42,815 nt of DNA from an uncultured Collinsella sp. GTDB lineage: Bacteria; Actinomycetota; Coriobacteriia; Coriobacteriales; Coriobacteriaceae. The stretch is taken from assembly GCA_958348225.1 (NCBI GenBank), contig CATVYG010000018.1, forward strand, positions 1 to 42,815, given 5' to 3'. Positions 8,916 through 17,433 of the stretch are shown piece by piece. The notes below the pieces were generated by a model. It did no database searches and was not told the origin of the DNA. It worked only from the letters and a program-made list of their open reading frames with translations. Made by a program: the position numbers and the translations under genes. Within the stretch, counting starts at the first letter, position 1, and each line of letters opens with the position of its first letter.

Positions 8916-9208
8916 ACAAAAAACCGTCCTCGGGCATGTACATTGCCCAAGGACGGTTGAATTCCGCGGTACCACCTTGTTTGACCCGGCGGATGTCTGG
9001 CCCGCCGTGCCCACTCTGCGCCCCTTGTCGCGAGGCTCACGGCTTCCCTACTGGGGCTTCGCTGCCACCGGCCGCGCGCCCGTTGAGGTCGCTGCTCGGG
9101 AGTGAACGCTTGGCCCTTGCCACCGCAGGAAGGCTTGCAGCCCATGACCTTCCCTCTCTTGCCGGCGACGCGACGGGCAAAACCCTCTCCGTCAACGCAT
9201 TGGGCTAT
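8916..9208 (-). promoter_or_regulatory. T-box leader (Phe) with terminator, upstream of pheST
   Basis: On the minus strand the T-box core GGTGGTACCGCGG lies at 8964-8976. It precedes a strong terminator hairpin (arms at 8922-8936 and 8944-8958) with a U-run near 8916-8921. Upstream is a long stem I region with an AGGGAAGGT/CCTTCC distal part. The codon TTC at 9104-9106, in GCG-TTC-ACTCCCG, is the likely Phe specifier. A -10 like TATCCT at 9209-9214 would start the transcript near 9203. The terminator/antiterminator switch senses uncharged tRNA-Phe. Confidence 0.9.
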
Positions 9209-9335
9209 AGGATAACACATTTCGCGAGCGCATCGCCGCGTTCCGTTTTGTTCGCGCTGGGTACAAGGCAGGTAGCTGTGCAAACTGGCCGTGCACCCGT
9301 CTGCGGCGCTCGGCCTGCGAGATTAAGGATGCGGT

Positions 9336-10919
9336 ATGGGAAAGAAACTCGATAAGAAGGCCAAGGCCGCCGTGGCAAAGGCTGCCAAGGGCGTCAAGGC
9401 CGCTAAAGTCGACAAGGCCGTCAAAAAGTTCCGCAAACTCGAGGGCAAGCTGTGGACTCGCGAGTACCTGCTCAAGATTGCCGAGTTCGATGGAGCGACG
9501 ATTGCTCCTGCCAACGGCGCTGCCGCCCGTGCCGACGCCATGGGCACGCTTGCCGGCGAACATCACAAGCTACTGACCAGCGAGAAGTCCGTTGAGCTCG
9601 TACGCTCGTTAGCGCGCGAGACGGTTGCAGGCGGACACGTAGACGACCCGCAGCTGCTCGACGAGATCCGCGTGCTCGGCCGCGACCAGCGCGAGGCAAG
9701 CGTTATTCCTACCGAGGAGGCCGAAGCCTGGACCAGGCTCACCTGCGAGGCCGACGCCGTGTGGCACAAGGCCAAGACGGCCAACGACTGGGCGAGCTTT
9801 GAGCCCTATGTGGATAGAATCGTCGCCCAACTTAAGCATCAGGCCGAACTCATGGACCCCAAGCGCGACCCATACGACGTTTGGCTCGACCAGTACGAGC
9901 GCGGCCTTTCTGCCGAGAGCTTCGACGCGTTTTGCGAGGAGGTCAAGGCCACGGTCGTGCCGCTCGTGCACGCCATCGGCGAGCGCGGCCAGCAGCCCGA
10001 TGCCGACTTTTTGCACGCCCGCGTGCCCGAGGCCGCCCAGCGCGCCATGAGCTTCGACCTGATGAAGCTCGTCGGCCTGAACCTGGACGACACCACGCTT
10101 GCCTTTACCGAGCACCCGTTTAGCGAGGGCTTTGCCGTAGGTGACGCGCGCATCGCGACACACATCTACGAGGACGATTGCATCTCCAACGTCTACAGCA
10201 TCATCCACGAGGCGGGGCACACTATGTACGAGCTGGGCGTCAATCCCGCCTATGCGCGCACCTGTCTGGAGGGCGGCACCTCCATGGGCATCCACGAGAG
10301 CCAGAGCCGCTTCTTTGAGAACACCGTGGGCCGCAGCCGTGCCTTTATGGGACCGCTGCTCGAGGTGCTGCGCCGCCACGCACCCGAGGTCTACGGCAAC
10401 GTAGACGAGGACACGCTCTACCACGCCGTGAACATCGCGCAGCCTTCGCTGATCCGCACCGAGGCCGACGAGCTCACCTATCCGCTGCATATTATGGTGC
10501 GCTACGAGATCGAGCGCACGCTGTTTGCCGGCGAGGCCACGGCCAAGGACATCCCCGCGCTTTGGAACCGCTTCATGGATGAGTACCTGGGCATTCCCGT
10601 TCCCGACGACACGCACGGCTGTCTACAGGATACGCACTGGAGCGGCGGCTCGTTTGGCTACTTCCCCACGTATGCGCTGGGCAGTGCCTACGATGCCATG
10701 TTTGTGCCGGCCATGTGCCGCGACGGTGTCGACCTCAACGGCGCCTGTGCGAGCGGCGACCTGACACCCGTCCGCGCCTGGCTGGGCGAGCACATTTGGC
10801 AGTGGGGCCGCGCCAAGGACGCGCCGGAGCTCATCAAGGGCGCGTGCGGCATGGCGTTCGATGCCCGCTACTACTGCAGCTACCTGCAGGACAAGTTCAC
10901 CACGCTCTACGAGCTGTAA
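9336..10919 (+). CDS. M32-family metallocarboxypeptidase
   Basis: A 527-residue member of the carboxypeptidase Taq (M32) family, which removes C-terminal residues from peptides in the cytoplasm. The zinc motif HEAGH is at residues 291-295. The downstream family signatures are present: GTSMGIHESQSRF, then LTYPLHIMVRYEIER, and the C-terminal HWSGGSFGYFPTY. The core matches the usual length of about 500. The first 30 or so residues are an extra Lys/Ala-rich segment (KAAVAKAAKGVKAAK) before the usual start at KFRKLEGKLW. The ATG has AAGGA seven to eight bases upstream. It is divergent from the pheS T-box and is followed by a strong terminator. Confidence 0.9.
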   Translation: MGKKLDKKAKAAVAKAAKGVKAAKVDKAVKKFRKLEGKLWTREYLLKIAEFDGATIAPANGAAARADAMGTLAGEHHKLLTSEKSVELVRSLARETVAGGHVDDPQLLDEIRVLGRDQREASVIPTEEAEAWTRLTCEADAVWHKAKTANDWASFEPYVDRIVAQLKHQAELMDPKRDPYDVWLDQYERGLSAESFDAFCEEVKATVVPLVHAIGERGQQPDADFLHARVPEAAQRAMSFDLMKLVGLNLDDTTLAFTEHPFSEGFAVGDARIATHIYEDDCISNVYSIIHEAGHTMYELGVNPAYARTCLEGGTSMGIHESQSRFFENTVGRSRAFMGPLLEVLRRHAPEVYGNVDEDTLYHAVNIAQPSLIRTEADELTYPLHIMVRYEIERTLFAGEATAKDIPALWNRFMDEYLGIPVPDDTHGCLQDTHWSGGSFGYFPTYALGSAYDAMFVPAMCRDGVDLNGACASGDLTPVRAWLGEHIWQWGRAKDAPELIKGACGMAFDARYYCSYLQDKFTTLYEL

Positions 10920-10941
10920 GGCATAACCGACACGCCAACGC

Positions 10942-10985
10942 AAAGGGGACGCCGCGAAACCAATCCGCAGCGTCCCCTTTTTTCA
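10942..10985 (+). terminator. strong terminator after the M32 peptidase
   Basis: AAAGGGGACGC and GCGTCCCCTTT pair around an 18-nt loop and are followed by a T-run. It is placed 23 bp after the stop codon. Confidence 0.85.
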
Positions 10986-11040
10986 CCCAATAACTAGGTA
11001 CCCAATGACTAGTTCGTTGACGCTAATGTCTTGGCAACGT

Positions 11041-11153
11041 CAGCGAAAACGGCCCCAAGCGAGCAAGGTGACGTGAAATGAAAGGGCGCTCACCTTCTGG
11101 TCGCGCCCTTGAAATTGAACGTCAGACTGCCGCTTGGGGCCGTTTGCAGCGTC
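11041..11153 (+). ncRNA. candidate structured RNA, copy 1
   Basis: Three nested helices are visible. P1 is 15 perfect pairs (11047-11061 with 11131-11145). P2 is GACGT/ACGTC (11070-11074 with 11119-11123). P3 is AAGGGCGC/GCGCCCTT (11082-11089 with 11103-11110). The element at 33961-34073 has different stem bases yet pairs at identical offsets. Unpaired segments are conserved between the copies: CAGCGAAA, GAGCAAGGTG, ACCTTCTGGTC and TTGCAGCGTCG. The purine-rich loops favour the plus strand as the RNA strand. A GC-rich hairpin follows. No promoter is obvious. It might belong to a known Collinsella RNA class; I could not test this. Confidence 0.7.
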
Positions 11154-11157
11154 GAGC

Positions 11158-11187
11158 AGTTACGCGGTTTGGTAAAACCGCGTAACT
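11158..11187. terminator. 13-bp hairpin at the glmM stop
   Basis: AGTTACGCGGTTT (11158-11170) pairs perfectly with AAACCGCGTAACT (11175-11187) around GGTA. It overlaps the glmM stop codon and lacks a T-run on either strand. A hairpin sits at the same place after the second RNA copy, so it may be the 3' end of that element rather than a glmM terminator. Confidence 0.4.
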
Positions 11188-12517
11188 ACAGAGCCTCGAG
11201 CGCGTTGGCGATGCGCTTCATGGCGGCATCGGCGGATGCTTGGTCGGGCGCCTCGGCCAGCACGCGAATAACCGACTCGGTTCCGCTCTTGCGCACGAGC
11301 ACGCGGCCCTCGCCTGCCAGCGCAGCCTCGGCCTCGGCGATGGCGTTCTGCACGCCCATGTTCTCGAGCGCGGCGTCCTTGTCCGCCACGTGCACGGCCA
11401 CCTGCGCCTGCGGCAGCAGCTTGCACGGAGCCGTGAGCTGCGAGAGCGTCTCGCGCTCGGCACGAATCACTTCCATCACGCGCAGCGAGGTCATAATGCC
11501 GTCGCCCGTGCGCTCGATATCGCCAAAGATCGTATGGCCCGTCTGCTCGCCGCCCAGGCTGTAGCCGCCCTCGCGCATCTTGGCATACACGTGACGGTCG
11601 CCCACGCCGCTGGTCACGGCACTCAGGCCGGCAAGCTCCAACGACTTGATCAGGCCAAAGTTGCTGGCGATCGTCGGCACCACGGTACCGCCCGAGAGAC
11701 GCCCGTGCTTGTTCAGGTACACACCGCACACGTACAGGATCTGGTCGCCGTCGACCACGCGGCCGCGCTCGTCCACGGCCAGGCAGCGGTCGGCATCGCC
11801 ATCGTAGGCAAAGCCCACATCCAGGCCCTGCTCCACCACGTGGCGCTGCAGGCGCTCAATATGCGTAGAGCCGCAGTCGACATTGATGTTAAAGCCGTCG
11901 GGCGCGGCATTGATCACGCGCACATCGGCGCCCAGTGCGTCGAACACCGGCTTGGCCACCGAGGATGCCGAGCCGTTGGCGCAATCGATGCCGATCTTGA
12001 CGCCCTGCAGCGAAAAGTTCGCGCTGGCGATGAGCGAAGCAATGTAGCGGTTGCGGCCCTGCATGTAGTCCACCGTGGCGCCGATGTGGTTGCCCGTGGC
12101 CAGCGGAACTTCGCTCTTGCCATCGATGTAGTCCTCGATGAGCTCCAGTACGTCCTCGTCCATCTTAAAGCCGTCGCTGTTGACGAGCTTAATGCCGTTA
12201 TCGCAAAACGGGTTGTGGCTCGCGCTGATCATGATGCCGCAATCGAAGCAGCCTTCCACAGTCTGATGCGCTACGCCCGGCGTGGGGATCACGTGCAGCA
12301 TATAGGCGTCCGCACCGCTCGCGACCAGGCCGCTCACCAGCGCCGCCTCAAACATATAACTCGAGCGACGTGTGTCCTTGCCCACGATGACGCGTGCCTT
12401 GCGCTCGCGGTTGGCGCCGTAATACCAGCCCACAAAACGGCCAATCTTATAAGCGTGCTCTACCGTCAGCCCAACGTTGGCCTCACCGCGAAAGCCGTCG
12501 GTGCCAAAGTACTTCAT
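11186..12517 (-). CDS. glmM: phosphoglucosamine mutase
   Basis: A 443-residue alpha-D-phosphohexomutase that converts glucosamine-6-phosphate to glucosamine-1-phosphate for peptidoglycan precursor synthesis. It begins KYFGTDGFRG, the GlmM-type N-terminus. The phosphoserine loop is ISASHNP with the active Ser at residue 100. The Mg-binding loop is DGDADRC. The sugar-binding loop is GGEQTGH, and the phosphate-binding loop RKSGTESVIRVL is near the C-terminus. The length matches the family. The start has AAGGAGAG upstream. It follows the DUF4012 gene with a hairpin in the gap, so it may have its own promoter. Confidence 0.95.
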   Translation of the reverse strand: MKYFGTDGFRGEANVGLTVEHAYKIGRFVGWYYGANRERKARVIVGKDTRRSSYMFEAALVSGLVASGADAYMLHVIPTPGVAHQTVEGCFDCGIMISASHNPFCDNGIKLVNSDGFKMDEDVLELIEDYIDGKSEVPLATGNHIGATVDYMQGRNRYIASLIASANFSLQGVKIGIDCANGSASSVAKPVFDALGADVRVINAAPDGFNINVDCGSTHIERLQRHVVEQGLDVGFAYDGDADRCLAVDERGRVVDGDQILYVCGVYLNKHGRLSGGTVVPTIASNFGLIKSLELAGLSAVTSGVGDRHVYAKMREGGYSLGGEQTGHTIFGDIERTGDGIMTSLRVMEVIRAERETLSQLTAPCKLLPQAQVAVHVADKDAALENMGVQNAIAEAEAALAGEGRVLVRKSGTESVIRVLAEAPDQASADAAMKRIANALEAL

Positions 12518-12536
12518 GCGCTCTCCTTACAAAATA

Positions 12537-12563
12537 GGGGCGAACAGATTGCCTGTCCGCCCC
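12537..12563 (-). terminator. hairpin between the DUF4012 gene and glmM
   Basis: GGGGCGAACAG and CTGTCCGCCCC pair with one mismatch around a 5-nt loop. On the minus strand a short T-rich stretch follows (ATTTTGT). It is probably a terminator for the upstream gene. Confidence 0.55.
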
Positions 12564-12600
12564 AAAATGGTACTCGATTATCTGCGCTACCAGAAAAACC

Positions 12601-14913
12601 CTACGCCGACGCGCTGTCGCGAGCCGCCTGGCATGTAGGAGTCTGACGCAGCGTAAGCGGCTTGTCCCCCGCCTCGGCCGACGTGGTCAGCGTATACGTG
12701 ATCGTCGTCGTCTCGCCAGCATGCAGGTCAACGGTGCCCGAATAGAAGGGGATTCCATGCCACGTAGCGGCGCCAAGACCAAACTGGGTGCCCTCGACGG
12801 TCAGATCAGTAATGTTGCCGCCCGTCGGGGCAAACAACGAGACATTCAGACGCTCGTCGTCACGCGCGGCATCGGGTGCGCTCGCCGCAACGTAGTCGGG
12901 CAGCTTGCCAGCCTCCTCCTGCGTCATGATGTTCGTCAGGGTAACGGTGATGCGATAGGAGCACGTGCCGTCACCGTTCTTGATGCCCTGGCCAATCTGC
13001 GTATCGGCGTTCAGGTACCAGTCGAGCTTGGAGAAGCTCAGGTTGTTAAAGTAAACGCCGGCAACAGGATCGGCACTCGGGTCATCCGGATCGGGCAGCG
13101 AAGCGTCAATGCCCGTCTCTTTGATGGCATTCTGCTCATCATCGTTTCTCATCCACGCGATCAGACGGCCCTCTTCGGCACCGCGCTCAACGGCGCTGAC
13201 AAGCTTCGTAACATCGACATCGCCGATACCGCCAAGGATCTTGTCGAAGGCAGCGCTGGCGACGGATGCAAAGATGCCGTCCGACTCCTCGACCGGATAG
13301 TTCCAGTACACATCGTGCATGAGGACCTTTGCGGCGTTGGTGCCGTCGACAACCGTTCCGTCGGGCAGCGAGACATTACCCACGAGGCCCAACAGATACT
13401 GCAGGAATACCGGATCGATACCAATGACGCCATCGACGTCCTGACCATATTCAGACTTCCACAGCGCGGCGACACGCTGCGAATTACGGGGCCAGTCGGG
13501 CGAATAGGTGTTGCCCGAGATGTATAGGTTGCTGTGGTCACCAAACAGCGTCTCATCTTCTTCGTCGACGCTCTCAACCGCCTCGTCTTTGCTGCGCGCA
13601 ATGCAGGGAACAAACTCGCCAATCGACATCTGGCCGTCGGTGACCGAAATCAGACCCTGCGAACCGCCAAAGCCGCCGCAGGCACGAATCTCGACGTTGT
13701 TCATCGCGTACATAAGGTAGTTGCGCGTCTGGCCGTTGGCGCCGAGCATCTGGGGAAGGATGGGGGCGACCTTCTCCGCCGCGTCAACCGCGCCGTTGAG
13801 GGTGGCAAAGCCGTCCTTGGCCTTATCGACCAGCTCGGTCACCTGGGAAATATGAGTATCGCCAATGCCCTGGATCTTCTCATTGGCGCTCTTGAACACC
13901 TTCGAGCTGCTGGAAAGCGAATCGGCGACCGCCTGCAGCGCGGACACGTTAATCATGCCGTCCTGGAACAGCTTGCCGGGCGTGGCCTGCGAAAGGTTGT
14001 CGGCCATGGGAACCAGCGCGTTGCTCGAGACATCGGACAGGGCATCAATCATGGTGCGGGCTGCGTTGATGTCACTGCCATACACCGGGATAAACGAAGC
14101 CGCCGTCCACAGCGGGCTCGAGGTCTCCGCCTTCATGCTGTCGCAGAGTTCATCGATCTTCTTCGCGTCGTCAGGCAGCGTCGAAAAATCGCCCGACGTG
14201 ACCTTGTCCTTAAGGCCACCGACGATCTCGACAGCCTCCTTCGCTTCGCTCTTTACGGTCTTTGCCGAGTTAAGCAGCATAAAGCCGCTTGCGCCAAGCG
14301 CAACGAGAAGCACCGCGACTACAGCGGCAATAATGGCGCCGGTGTGACGCTTTTTGCGCTCGCCCTTGCGATGGCGATGACGGACCAGACCGTCAGAGGT
14401 CGAACTCGACGAAGCGTCGCTACCGTAGTTCAAGCCAAAATCGTAATAATCTTCCTTGGAACCCGAGCCCGCAAACTCGGCACCGCTATCATCCAGGCGG
14501 GCGAACGTGCCAGTCTCGGAGGCGCCGGTGTAAATCGTGCCAAGGTTACCCGTAAGCCCCGCGCCACCGGCAGAGGGAGTATTGTTGGCGGCCTTGTCGG
14601 CATTAACGTTGCCGGCGCCATTCGCGGCGTTGGCAGCACCTGCGTTGTTCGCGGGTACCGAAGGAGCCCCGCTCGGCTGCGACGTGGAGGTTGCACCGCC
14701 CGCAAAGACATTCCCTCTTGCACGGCCGGTCTTTTTTGCCTTTTGAGACTGCTCGTACAGAGCGGTAAACATCGCCGTCTCGCCCGGGGACACGCGCTTA
14801 CCGGAACCGCCCTGTCCAGCGCCGCCCGGCGTGCTGGCCTTACCAGCCCCGTTCGGACGCGGCGGAACTGCAGGACGGCCGCTATCGCTGCCCTTAAAGT
14901 GATTACCAGCCAT
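12601..14913 (-). CDS. DUF4012 domain membrane-anchored protein
   Basis: A 770-residue protein. The first 200 or so residues are low-complexity, rich in Gly, Ala, Asn and Ser, and probably disordered in the cytoplasm. A basic stretch (RHRHRKGERKKR) precedes one transmembrane helix (IIAAVVAVLLVALGASGFML). The large remainder is extracellular and matches the DUF4012 pattern: NNVEIRACGGFGGSQG, then TYSPDWPRNSQRVAALW and the GVIGIDPVFLQYLLG stretch. The domain occurs widely in actinobacterial envelope proteins, with no agreed function. I chose the ATG at 14913, with GAGGA eight bases upstream, over the one at 14940. No signal peptide at the extreme N-terminus fits a type II membrane topology. Confidence 0.8.
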   Translation of the reverse strand: MAGNHFKGSDSGRPAVPPRPNGAGKASTPGGAGQGGSGKRVSPGETAMFTALYEQSQKAKKTGRARGNVFAGGATSTSQPSGAPSVPANNAGAANAANGAGNVNADKAANNTPSAGGAGLTGNLGTIYTGASETGTFARLDDSGAEFAGSGSKEDYYDFGLNYGSDASSSSTSDGLVRHRHRKGERKKRHTGAIIAAVVAVLLVALGASGFMLLNSAKTVKSEAKEAVEIVGGLKDKVTSGDFSTLPDDAKKIDELCDSMKAETSSPLWTAASFIPVYGSDINAARTMIDALSDVSSNALVPMADNLSQATPGKLFQDGMINVSALQAVADSLSSSSKVFKSANEKIQGIGDTHISQVTELVDKAKDGFATLNGAVDAAEKVAPILPQMLGANGQTRNYLMYAMNNVEIRACGGFGGSQGLISVTDGQMSIGEFVPCIARSKDEAVESVDEEDETLFGDHSNLYISGNTYSPDWPRNSQRVAALWKSEYGQDVDGVIGIDPVFLQYLLGLVGNVSLPDGTVVDGTNAAKVLMHDVYWNYPVEESDGIFASVASAAFDKILGGIGDVDVTKLVSAVERGAEEGRLIAWMRNDDEQNAIKETGIDASLPDPDDPSADPVAGVYFNNLSFSKLDWYLNADTQIGQGIKNGDGTCSYRITVTLTNIMTQEEAGKLPDYVAASAPDAARDDERLNVSLFAPTGGNITDLTVEGTQFGLGAATWHGIPFYSGTVDLHAGETTTITYTLTTSAEAGDKPLTLRQTPTCQAARDSASA

Positions 14914-15062
14914 AAAGAAATCCTCGCAATTGAGTCGCAATGAAAAAGTCCATAACGTTACTAGTTTATGGCATTTTGAGCATCGACAGCTAAACTCCAG
15001 ACACGGACATCAATTGGCGAAAATGCGGCACAACACCTTTTCCGTCTTGGCAGCGGCGCCAG

Positions 15063-16085
15063 CTACACCGTGAGGAACATCATCACGACGATCATGGCAA
15101 AGCCGATAAGGTCGGTCGGCAAAAACACCGTGCCCAGCATAACGGCGCTGGTGATGGTCGCCGAGACGGGCTCCACGGTTCCGATGAGACTCGCACGCAC
15201 CGAGCCGATGTCCTTAACGCCCTGCATATAAAGCATGTAAGCAAAAAACGAGCCGATAACCACGAACACCGCGAGCGCCTCGATGCCGGCAGCGTCGAGC
15301 GCCGGCATATGCGCCCAGGGCTGCACGAAGACGCACGAGACCACGCCCGCCGTGAGCATTGCCGAGCCCGTGACGATGGGGCTGCCGTATTCGGGCAGGA
15401 TCTTGGCGGGAATCACCGCCATACACGCGGCGCTGACCGCACACATAAGACCTGCTGCCAGGCCAAGCGGCGAGATATTCAGGCTGGTGGGGTCGCCGCC
15501 GGTGGCGATTAAAAAGGTTCCACCCAGAGCCAGGCCAATGCCGATGACTTCGCGAGTACGCGGCATGCGGCGATCGGTCACGCAGGCGTAGCCCATGATG
15601 ATAACGAGCTGCAGGCACTGGAGCACCGTCGCGGTTCCGGCGTTCGTCAGGCGCACGGCCGAAAGATAGCAAAACTGGTTGAACAGCAGGCCAAAAGCGG
15701 TAAAGAGCAGCAGCTGCTTGCGATCAGCGGGCGTCGTCCAAAGCTTGACCAGGCGTGCGCGGTCGCGCGTGACAACCACAGCCATAAAGAGCAGGCCGGC
15801 GAGAATCTGACGCACGCTCATAAGCCACAGCGTATCGACATGGTAGGTATCGAACAAAAAACTCGCGCTGGTGCCCGAGAAGCCCCAAAACGAACCGCCC
15901 ACCAGCGTAGCCAAGACGCCCGTGATCATCTTGCGCGTCGAAGCGCTGTTCAGGCGGTCGCGCCATGCGCGACGGGTGCTACGGCTGAGCTCGTCGGTGC
16001 CCTCGGGCACATCAATGTTCGATATATCGGTCATCGGCACCGAAGCCCCTGCGCCTTCGACCTGCTCGACACACTCTTTGCTCAT
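15063..16085 (-). CDS. EamA/DMT-family permease
   Basis: A 340-residue drug/metabolite transporter superfamily member. A hydrophilic N-terminus of about 55 residues precedes roughly ten transmembrane helices in two EamA repeats. The first begins with LVGGSFWGFSGTSASFLF; the second ends with the typical GTVEPVSATITSAVMLG signature. The substrate is unknown; relatives export amino acids or metabolites. A second EamA gene lies at 41169-42287. The stop at 15063 directly ends the hydrophobic C-terminus (MMFLTV), with no tail. The 122 bp upstream of its stop, towards the DUF4012 gene, show no feature. Confidence 0.85.
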   Translation of the reverse strand: MSKECVEQVEGAGASVPMTDISNIDVPEGTDELSRSTRRAWRDRLNSASTRKMITGVLATLVGGSFWGFSGTSASFLFDTYHVDTLWLMSVRQILAGLLFMAVVVTRDRARLVKLWTTPADRKQLLLFTAFGLLFNQFCYLSAVRLTNAGTATVLQCLQLVIIMGYACVTDRRMPRTREVIGIGLALGGTFLIATGGDPTSLNISPLGLAAGLMCAVSAACMAVIPAKILPEYGSPIVTGSAMLTAGVVSCVFVQPWAHMPALDAAGIEALAVFVVIGSFFAYMLYMQGVKDIGSVRASLIGTVEPVSATITSAVMLGTVFLPTDLIGFAMIVVMMFLTV

Positions 16086-16374
16086 TCCACTCCCCCGAAA
16101 CAGCCTGGAAACAATTCGGCTTACCTTACCACGGCGAAGTCACCAGCTGGAGGCTTGTCCGCTTATCGGTAGGACAATTCCGCAGGCGTCTTTCCATAGC
16201 TCGATACCGCAATGGCCTTGCATTAGTCGACAGCCAAATCGCGGCAGCAGACTCTTTTGAAATGGATATGACAAAGCCCCCGAATTCCACAATGTAAGCG
16301 ATTTTTAAAAATGTTCTTGCCACCGAGTTCAGGCTCCGTTATATTATCCCTTGCGCGCTTGCGCACCCTTGATC

Positions 16375-16449
16375 GGGCGTTTAGCTCAGGGGGAGAGCGC
16401 TTCCCTGACACGGAAGAGGTCAGAAGTTCAAATCTTCTAACGCCCACCA
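16375..16449 (+). tRNA. tRNA-Val (anticodon GAC)
   Basis: A complete cloverleaf: acceptor GGGCGTT pairs with AACGCCC, followed by A and an encoded CCA end (16447-16449). The D arm is GCTC...GAGC. The anticodon stem CTTCC/GGAAG holds the loop CTGACAC with anticodon GAC. The T loop contains TTCAAAT. A -10-like TATTAT lies at 16342-16347. The 16086-16374 stretch before it shows no other gene. Confidence 0.95.
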
Positions 16450-16458
16450 AATGTTCGC

Positions 16459-16492
16459 AGCTCAGAGGCTATGTCCTCTGGGCTGTTTTGTT
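16459..16492 (+). terminator. terminator after tRNA-Val
   Basis: AGCTCAGAGG pairs with CCTCTGGGCT around a 6-nt loop, followed by TTTTGTTTT. It lies 9 bases after the CCA end. Confidence 0.8.
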
Positions 16493-16691
16493 TTATGTCG
16501 CCAAATCAGCTGGCAGCTCCAACCGCCCAAGCAACCACCCTGCCCATGCACAAAACCGCCCCAATAGCCACCGAGGCCGAGACCAACGCGTCTCGAACCC
16601 ATCCGAGCCGCAACTTCTCAGCAAAACGCCGCGATGTCTGCGCCCTGCGGTATCCTTGAGCCACTTGCACTTGCAGCACCAAGGAGCCGCC

Positions 16692-17378
16692 ATGCGCACC
16701 GAGCTCGATGTCCCCTTTTCGCACAAAGAAGAAGCCAAGGCGCTGGGCGCCAAATGGGACCGGACCAAGAAGATCTGGTATGTACCCAGCGGCGTCAACC
16801 CCGAGCCCTTTGCCGAGTGGCTGCCCGGTGTTGACCGATCCGACCCCTCAGCACCGTATATATATCTAGTACTGGGCAAGCGCGAGTGCTGGAAGTGTCA
16901 CAAAGAGACCTCGGTCGCGGCCTTCGGCATTCCCTATCGAGCCGATAACGACGAGAGCATCGCCATCGCGCACGCGCCCAACGAAGCCGGGCACATTGCC
17001 ATCGACACGGCCAACGCCAACGCACTCGCCATCGTGCCCGCTCTTGGCTGCGTGCCGGGCGAGACCCGCGACTACCTTCATAAGCGCTGCGGCTACAAGC
17101 CCGTAGGCGCGCGAGCCTCCAAAGCCCCGTCGCTCGGCAACACGTGCACCAGTTGTGACGCGCTGCAAGGCAGCCGCTATCTGTTCGAAGAGCCCTCGTC
17201 CCCGTTTGCCCTCACTGCCATCAACAAGCTGCCGGCACTGGAGTTTGTGCGCGTCGAAGTTGCCGGCGTCTTTGGCGTCCCGGCCACGCGCACCGACTTT
17301 GACCAGGCGCTCTTTACCTGGGCACGCGACCATCACGCCGAGTTCCATAAGCAACTCGGTGAGGGGATTTATTTGTAG
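16692..17378 (+). CDS. DUF5710 domain protein with CxxC pairs
   Basis: A 228-residue protein. Residues 1-45 match the DUF5710 pattern: basic and aromatic residues in LDVPFSHKEEAKALGAKWD followed by KIWYVP, a small domain found beside primases and conjugation proteins. The rest carries two Cys pairs, CWKC near residue 63 and CTSC near 154, which could form a zinc ribbon. No membrane segment is seen. The ATG is set by AAGGAG six bases upstream; a longer reading frame open from 16311 runs back through the tRNA and is rejected. It is convergent with the restriction enzyme gene. Function is not known; nucleic-acid binding is a guess. Confidence 0.65.
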   Translation: MRTELDVPFSHKEEAKALGAKWDRTKKIWYVPSGVNPEPFAEWLPGVDRSDPSAPYIYLVLGKRECWKCHKETSVAAFGIPYRADNDESIAIAHAPNEAGHIAIDTANANALAIVPALGCVPGETRDYLHKRCGYKPVGARASKAPSLGNTCTSCDALQGSRYLFEEPSSPFALTAINKLPALEFVRVEVAGVFGVPATRTDFDQALFTWARDHHAEFHKQLGEGIYL

Positions 17379-17433
17379 GGGCAACATCGAGGTATCGAGG
17401 AGTAGGGGCTGATTGTTAAATAATCTCGAAACG

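Noticed and set aside
16311..16691. N-terminal extension of the DUF5710 gene
   Set aside because: It would run through the tRNA-Val gene and its terminator; the ATG at 16692 has an ideal ribosome site.
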